A stretch of 64,000 bases of DNA, taken from assembly GCA_015068135.1 (NCBI GenBank), contig SVLB01000006.1, positions 1 to 64,000 on the forward strand, given 5' to 3'. The stretch's first letter is position 1, and every line of letters starts with the position of its first letter. Under the pieces are notes generated by a model. It ran no database searches and had not been told where the DNA came from. It worked only from the letters and a program-made list of their open reading frames with translations. The translations under genes were made by a program, and so were the position numbers. This DNA comes from Oscillospiraceae bacterium. Its GTDB lineage: Bacteria > Bacillota > Clostridia > Oscillospirales > Oscillospiraceae. Positions 59,588 through 64,000 of the stretch are shown piece after piece.

Positions 59588-59652
59588 CAGCGGAGCCGAA
59601 GGTTCTATCCCAGGGCGCAATGCCATGGAGGATCCTTCGACTCCGCTTTATG
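59588..59652 (+). terminator. Terminator-like inverted repeat after the small lipoprotein
   Basis: AGCGGAGCCGAAGG pairs with CCTTCGACTCCGCT, one mismatch, with extra GTTC/GGATCC pairing inside, then TTATGCTCT. The GCGGAGTCGAAGG motif looks like a dispersed repeat rather than a simple terminator; copy number cannot be seen from one window. Confidence 0.7.
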
Positions 59653-59684
59653 CTCTCAGAATACCGGAATGCTGTTTTACGGCA

Positions 59685-60563
59685 TTATAAAACGGTAATG
59701 TACCGTGTCAGGTTCTTTTTCATCCTTTGAACCGCATTGACCGCACAGTCCAGCCAGGTATCGTCCACATTCATGGAATCCTCCCAGGCGGCAAGGACAT
59801 ATTTTCCCACACTGGCAATGGCACCGTTGCCAAGCCGGTCAAAGCCACCACTGCAGGCACTGGCACTGGCGTTGGGATAGTCTGCCCCGTCCAGGATCAA
59901 AAACATTTGCTTATACTTGCTTCGCAGATTCCCCAGGCTTCCGGCAGAGGATGCCCCGGCTACACCGCCAAGCTGAGAATAGCCGCTCTTTTCCAGCAGC
60001 TTCTGCCCATGACGGCTCACAAGATCCGCAACCGCCGTATGGACCAGCCGTCCGCCGGTGAGCAGGTCCTGCACTTCCGAAGCTGTTTTATTGGCAGTGC
60101 GAAGAACCACAAACAGATCCTTCCCCAATTCCTTCAGGTAGGGTAAGTAAGGCGTAATACCGTCGGAGCCAATATAGGCACCGGTGATCAGGCCGTCAAA
60201 ATACCAGGGACATTCCCGGGCAAAAAACTGCTGTGCATAAAACTCCCCATCCATACGGGACAGTCCCTGGGGAATATCCATGACCACATAGTAGCCCAAG
60301 GTTTTTGCCCGGTCTGTTAAGGAGGCCAAAAGGGTCAGGCCATCGGTCCCCAATGCTGCCAGCTGTCCAAAATGGAACCGCACCGCAGGAATGCTCCCGC
60401 GCAGCGCCTCCATCAGCTCCATGCACATTCGGTAATAGCCCCGAAGCACAGACCCTTCCTGGGAAAGCAGGTCTTCAGGGATCCAGTTACTGCATACACA
60501 CAGATCCAACAAAAGAGGGTTTTTGGTTTTGCGGATCTTTTCCCGGAGTTTGTCAATGGCCAT
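59685..60563 (-). CDS. PyrF-like (OMP decarboxylase family) protein without the catalytic lysine
   Basis: 292 residues from the ATG at 60563 (GGAGG upstream). Starts MAIDKLREKIRKTKNPLLLD and follows class-2 orotidine-5'-phosphate decarboxylase: FHFGQLAALGTDGLTLLASL, GAYIGSDGITPYLPYL, GKDLFVVLRTANKTASEVQD, LLTGGRLVHTAVADLV. The catalytic DAKRGD block is DIPQGL here (96-101), so Lys is lost, as is the substrate GLDP (LDLCVC). Decarboxylase activity is not expected. It may bind a nucleotide or ribose-phosphate as a regulator. Promoter at 60592-60619. Confidence 0.75.
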   Translation of the reverse strand: MAIDKLREKIRKTKNPLLLDLCVCSNWIPEDLLSQEGSVLRGYYRMCMELMEALRGSIPAVRFHFGQLAALGTDGLTLLASLTDRAKTLGYYVVMDIPQGLSRMDGEFYAQQFFARECPWYFDGLITGAYIGSDGITPYLPYLKELGKDLFVVLRTANKTASEVQDLLTGGRLVHTAVADLVSRHGQKLLEKSGYSQLGGVAGASSAGSLGNLRSKYKQMFLILDGADYPNASASACSGGFDRLGNGAIASVGKYVLAAWEDSMNVDDTWLDCAVNAVQRMKKNLTRYITVL

Positions 60564-60591
60564 GATCGTACCTCCACCGCTTTTTTCGTTT

Positions 60592-60619
60592 ATTATACCA
60601 CAAATTTTGGCGGTTGCAA
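60592..60619 (-). promoter_or_regulatory. Promoter of the PyrF-like gene
   Basis: On the minus strand TTGCAA (60619-60614), 16-nt spacer, TATAAT (60597-60592). Confidence 0.72.
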
Positions 60620-60682
60620 ATGGTTTTTCCAACTTTTCAGTCCATCAATCGGGGCATACTAACATCGGAAGGAGGGATAAAC

Positions 60683-60862
60683 ATGCATTTGAAAGGGATC
60701 GCACTGACTTTGGGTATTGGCGCTGCCGCCGGCGCTGTGGCGATCATGATGATGCCCGGCAATAACCCCACAAGAAAACTGGCACAAAAGGCCGCCCACA
60801 AGGTAGAAAACGCCGCAAGCAAGCTTAGCTGTAAGCTGTGCGGAGATATGGATTATTTGTAA
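60683..60862 (+). CDS. Small membrane protein, 59 residues
   Basis: MHLKGIALTLGIGAAAGAVA then IMMMPGNNP; one N-terminal membrane segment, followed by an amphipathic basic helix (TRKLAQKAAHKVENAASKLS) and a CKLC pair. Layout like YtxH-type proteins. GGAAGGAGG ribosome site. Function unknown. Confidence 0.75.
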   Translation: MHLKGIALTLGIGAAAGAVAIMMMPGNNPTRKLAQKAAHKVENAASKLSCKLCGDMDYL

Positions 60863-60899
60863 GCAGGCATCCGTGTCGTATCATTGCTGCAAAAAATTC

Positions 60900-61085
60900 G
60901 TAGGGTGGGGGCAAGCCCCCACCCAAACGTACACTTTTGGCGATACAAGATAGTAGATACGACATATAAGATATTGGAGATAGTGAGGATACAAGATATC
61001 TTCAGTATCTTACTATCGCACTATCTCCAATATCTAATTTCCAGTATCTACTCAGTAATCCCGGTGGGGCAAGCCCCCACCCTAC
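60900..61085. mobile_element. MITE-like 186-bp inverted-repeat element
   Basis: Both ends carry GTAGGGTGGGGGC in inverted orientation, each followed by its own GCCCCCACC palindrome (60900-60924 and 61063-61085). Inside, AGATATTGGAGATAGTG (60969-60985) pairs perfectly with 61019-61035, and AGTAGATAC/GTATCTACT further out. No coding potential. It lies just after the small membrane protein and before the ClpC-like stop codon. Confidence 0.8.
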
Positions 61086-61098
61086 ATTACATATTTTT

Positions 61099-63378
61099 TT
61101 ATTGGGCAGTAACCCGGATCTCGTCGTTTTCCACGGCGATGTGCAAAGCGGAGATAGGATTCTCGAAAGAATCGATGATCCGCTCGGAGATGGGATCTTC
61201 CAGGTCTCTTTGGATGGTCCTTCGGAGGTTTCTGGCACCGTAGGTCATGGAATAGGCCTTTTTCACCAGGTAATCCCGGACAGATGCATCCCAGGTAAGG
61301 GTCAGTTCCCGGTTTTCCATACTCTGCCGAAGCTCTTCCAGCATAATATCGCAGATACCCAGGAAATTCTCCTCGGTCAGGTGGTTGAAGGTGATGATCT
61401 CATCCACACGGTTGATAAATTCAGGACGCAAAAACTCCTTCAGGGCCGCCATGGTCTTTTCCCGGACCATATCGTTGCCGCTCCGTCCAAAGCCCAGGCC
61501 CCCTACCCTGCCCTCAGAGCCGGCATTGGAGGTCATAACGATCACGGTGTTTTCAAAGTTTACCGTCCTTCCCTGGGCATCGGTGATCCGTCCGTCGTCG
61601 AGCACCTGCAAAAGGACATTGAGCACATCCGGATGAGCCTTTTCGATCTCATCGAACAGCACCACACTGTAGGGTCGTCTGCGGATCTTCTCCGTAAGCT
61701 GCCCGGCCTCGTCATAGCCCACATAGCCGGGAGGCGAGCCAATCAGCTTGGAGACCGTATGCTTTTCCATATACTCGGACATATCCAAACGGATCAAGGA
61801 ATCCACGGAGTCAAACAGGTCGTTTGCAAGGCATTTGACCAGCTCCGTCTTACCTACACCGGTGGGGCCCACGAAAATAAAGGATACGGGCCGCTTCTTG
61901 GGGCTGATGCCCACACGGCTTCTGCGGATAGCCTTGGCTACTGCATCCACCGCCTCATCCTGACCCACGATATGGGTCTTGAGCCGGTCTGCCAGACCCT
62001 TGATCTGCGTATACTCCTGGGCCTTGATCTTGGATGCGGGGATCTTGGTCCATAGTTCAATGATCCTTGCCAGGTTTTCCATAGTCACCTGAGGCAAAGG
62101 CTTTTTATCCAGCTCCTCGATCCGCTGGGCAAGGACACACAGCTTACTGCGGATGGTAGCCAAGCGCTCATAATGCTCATTTTCTGTATCTTCCGTGAGC
62201 ATTTTCAGTTCCAGCTCGTAATCATCCCGCTCTTTTTTCAGTTCTGCCAGCTCGGAAAGCTCCTTGCACCGCAGATTCACATCGGAGCAGGCCTCGTCCA
62301 AAAGGTCGATGGCCTTATCCGGCAAAAACCGATCGGTAATATACCGCTCGGAGAGCATCACACACTGTCTTGCGATCTCGGGTGAGATCTGCACGCTGTG
62401 GTACTGGGCATAGGTCTTGGCAATGCCCTGCATGATCTGACAGGCCTCCTCCAGGGTAGGCTCCGCCACGGATACGGGCTGGAACCGACGCTCTAATGCC
62501 GCATCCTTTTCGATATGCTTGCGGTATTCATTAAAGGTGGTGGCACCGATCACCTGGATCTCACCACGGGACAGAGCAGGCTTCAGGATGTTGGCCGCGT
62601 TCATAGAGCCCTCGGCATCACCGGCGCCCACCAGGTTATGCACCTCGTCGATCACCAGGATGATATTGCCGCAGGTCTTGATCTCGGTGATCAGGCTCTT
62701 CATACGGCTTTCAAACTGACCGCGGAACTGGGTTCCTGCCACCAAAGCCGTCAGGTCCAGCAAAAAGACTTCCTTATCCCGCAGCTTATAAGGCACATCC
62801 CCGGCGGCGATCCGCTGGGCAAGACCCTCGGCAATGGCAGTCTTACCTACACCGGGCTCACCGATGAGGCAGGGGTTGTTCTTCTGTCGGCGGTTCAGGA
62901 TCTGGATCACACGCTCGGTCTCCACATCCCTGCCGATCACTTTGTCAAGCTTGCCTTCCTTGGCTCTGCCGGTGAGGTCCATGCAGTAGCTGTCCAGGAA
63001 TTTATGCTTGGAATTCTTCTTTTTGGGCTGGTCGGTCTGCTCCTGCTCCTTCTTCGGGGCAGGATGTTCCCCCTTAGCGGGCAGATTCCCTCCAAATAGC
63101 TGATTCAGAAGGGGGAAGGTCGCAGTCTGAGAGTCCATATCGTCAGGATCCTGGGTCTGCTCCAGCTGACCGAACATATTGCTCATTTCATCGGTGAGGT
63201 TTTCCAGATCTTCCTCGGAAAAGCCGGTCTGCTTGATAGCCTCATCGATTTGGGGAATGCCAAGGCTTCGGGCGCATTTGAGGCAATAGCCCTCCTGCAT
63301 GGTAACGCCGTTTTCTACCTTGGCAATAAAAACTACGGCGATGTTTTTCTTACATTTCGTACAAAGCTTGGGTTGCAT
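61099..63378 (-). CDS. ClpC-like AAA+ unfoldase with zinc-finger N-terminus
   Basis: 759 residues from the ATG at 63378 (CGGAGTG 8 nt upstream). N-terminus has C6-x2-C9 and C32-x2-C35 ([28 protein letters not shown]), a McsA/UvrB-associated-type zinc finger, in place of the double Clp-N repeat of ClpC. D1 Walker [14 protein letters not shown], Walker [14 protein letters not shown]2 Walker [13 protein letters not shown], Walker [14 protein letters not shown]. The GGLGFG loop in D2 fits ClpP docking. Likely unfolds substrates for ClpP. It begins 31 nt after the truA stop. Confidence 0.92.
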   Translation of the reverse strand: MQPKLCTKCKKNIAVVFIAKVENGVTMQEGYCLKCARSLGIPQIDEAIKQTGFSEEDLENLTDEMSNMFGQLEQTQDPDDMDSQTATFPLLNQLFGGNLPAKGEHPAPKKEQEQTDQPKKKNSKHKFLDSYCMDLTGRAKEGKLDKVIGRDVETERVIQILNRRQKNNPCLIGEPGVGKTAIAEGLAQRIAAGDVPYKLRDKEVFLLDLTALVAGTQFRGQFESRMKSLITEIKTCGNIILVIDEVHNLVGAGDAEGSMNAANILKPALSRGEIQVIGATTFNEYRKHIEKDAALERRFQPVSVAEPTLEEACQIMQGIAKTYAQYHSVQISPEIARQCVMLSERYITDRFLPDKAIDLLDEACSDVNLRCKELSELAELKKERDDYELELKMLTEDTENEHYERLATIRSKLCVLAQRIEELDKKPLPQVTMENLARIIELWTKIPASKIKAQEYTQIKGLADRLKTHIVGQDEAVDAVAKAIRRSRVGISPKKRPVSFIFVGPTGVGKTELVKCLANDLFDSVDSLIRLDMSEYMEKHTVSKLIGSPPGYVGYDEAGQLTEKIRRRPYSVVLFDEIEKAHPDVLNVLLQVLDDGRITDAQGRTVNFENTVIVMTSNAGSEGRVGGLGFGRSGNDMVREKTMAALKEFLRPEFINRVDEIITFNHLTEENFLGICDIMLEELRQSMENRELTLTWDASVRDYLVKKAYSMTYGARNLRRTIQRDLEDPISERIIDSFENPISALHIAVENDEIRVTAQ

Positions 63379-63409
63379 AGGGTTCACTCCGTTTCAAATA
63401 GCAAAGGGA

Positions 63410-64000
63410 TCAGGGTTCCGGGCATTCAAAGCATTCAATGCCGTCATCGTACCACAGATGGGTCATATACAAGCCGCCGGCAGGAACAGTCGGTCCCGCG
63501 GCAGTACGGTTTCCGGATTCCAAAATAGCACCGATCTCCTCCGGGGCGATCTTGCCCTCGGCGGCATAGACCACAGTCCCAGCCATGGCCCGGGCCATAT
63601 TGTAAAGGAAGCCGTTGGCGCATACCTTCAGTTCAATGATATTGCCGCGACGTTCCACGTTATAATAGTATACAGTCCGCACCGTGGATTTTACATCCGT
63701 TCCCACAGATCGCACAGCCGCAAAATCGTGGGTCCCCACAAACTGGGAGGCCGCCGCCTGCATGATTTTTTCATCCAGGTGCTTGGGGTAAAACCAGGCA
63801 CGGTTGACCATGAACGGATCCTTGATCCGGGAATTATAAATGGTATAGGTATACTCCTTCCGGGCGCAGGAGCCAATGGCATTGAAGTTTTCATGGACCT
63901 CAAAGGCCTTGGTCACCACGATATCCACAGGAAGGTGGGTATTGAGGGCATAGGGCAGCCGCTCCACAGGAATGGTTGCCTCGGTCTTAAAATTGGCCAC
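63410..64000 (-). CDS. truA: tRNA pseudouridine synthase A, C-terminal part
   Basis: Partial: the 5' end runs off the right edge. The visible 196 residues match the second half of TruA: NFKTEATIPVERLPYALN, KEYTYTIYNSRIKDPF, FVGTHDFAAVRSVGTDVKST, VRTVYYYNVERRGNIIELKV, NGFLYNMARAMAGTVV. The catalytic Asp (in RTDAGVHA) would lie just outside. Modifies U38-40 of the tRNA anticodon arm. Confidence 0.93.
   Translation of the reverse strand: MANFKTEATIPVERLPYALNTHLPVDIVVTKAFEVHENFNAIGSCARKEYTYTIYNSRIKDPFMVNRAWFYPKHLDEKIMQAAASQFVGTHDFAAVRSVGTDVKSTVRTVYYYNVERRGNIIELKVCANGFLYNMARAMAGTVVYAAEGKIAPEEIGAILESGNRTAAGPTVPAGGLYMTHLWYDDGIECFECPEP

Overview
The window looks like a chromosomal piece of an anaerobic, low-to-mid GC Gram-positive bacterium of the Clostridia, most like an Oscillospiraceae/Ruminococcaceae gut species. 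Evidence: whiA next to dnaE, a single-chain iron-sulfur L-serine dehydratase, DUF4317 and DUF6472-type proteins, Spo0A-type DNA-binding domains, lipoproteins with clear lipoboxes, AGGAGG ribosome sites, and TTGACA-17-TATAAT promoters. No rRNA, tRNA, CRISPR array, integrase or transposase gene was seen.

Region 1 (1-17460) is an accessory island. It is visibly richer in A+T than the rest and is built almost wholly of lineage-restricted genes. In order: a partial leftward HTH protein (probably Fic-like); a GyrA/ParC-like protein without the catalytic tyrosine; a DnaB-type ATPase without the N-terminal domain; a macrodomain protein; an AAA/ABC-type ATPase; a 686-residue protein in which a catalytically degenerate piece of DNA polymerase III PolC is joined to a second DnaB-type ATPase; a small unknown; a UvrD-type helicase with a Cys/His-rich tail; small unknowns; a Spo0A-like response regulator; a receiver-less protein with two Spo0A DNA-binding domains in tandem; a Sel1 protein; a WYL regulator; a leucine-rich-repeat protein; and a PD-(D/E)XK-type nuclease. 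Nine near-identical hairpins, all in one orientation, sit between these genes (core CACCCGATGGGGC-loop-GCCCCGTCGGGTG). In three or four cases a second hairpin and the ribosome site of the next gene follow. I regard this set of repurposed replication proteins and repeat leaders as the candidate undescribed system.

Region 2 (17655-28602) is ordinary core and metabolic sequence: ychF, an EamA transporter, a CaiB/BaiF CoA-transferase, pepD, a lipoprotein, DUF6472 and DUF1643 proteins, 5-formyl-THF cyclo-ligase, an XRE regulator, a CBS pair and a hemolysin III homologue. It carries two non-coding inverted-repeat elements (26866-26958 and 27632-27912).

Region 3 (28663-43065) holds a large secreted repeat protein, a TIM-barrel epimerase, L-serine dehydratase, a NagD-like phosphatase, glyA behind a tandem glycine riboswitch with a terminator, two tandem amidohydrolases, an M50 peptidase, tex and a cytidylate-kinase-like protein. 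The serine/glycine genes form a coherent neighbourhood.

Region 4 (43132-53183) is a tightly packed leftward run of ten genes: lipoprotein, OmpR-type regulator, histidine kinase, DUF1385, prmC, recA, recX, rimO, pgsA, DUF4317. A leftward group of murB, whiA and dnaE follows (53233-58587), then a polyferredoxin, a small lipoprotein, a PyrF-like protein lacking the catalytic lysine, a small membrane protein, a 186-bp MITE-like element, a ClpC-like ATPase with a zinc-finger N-terminus, and the 3' part of truA running off the edge.
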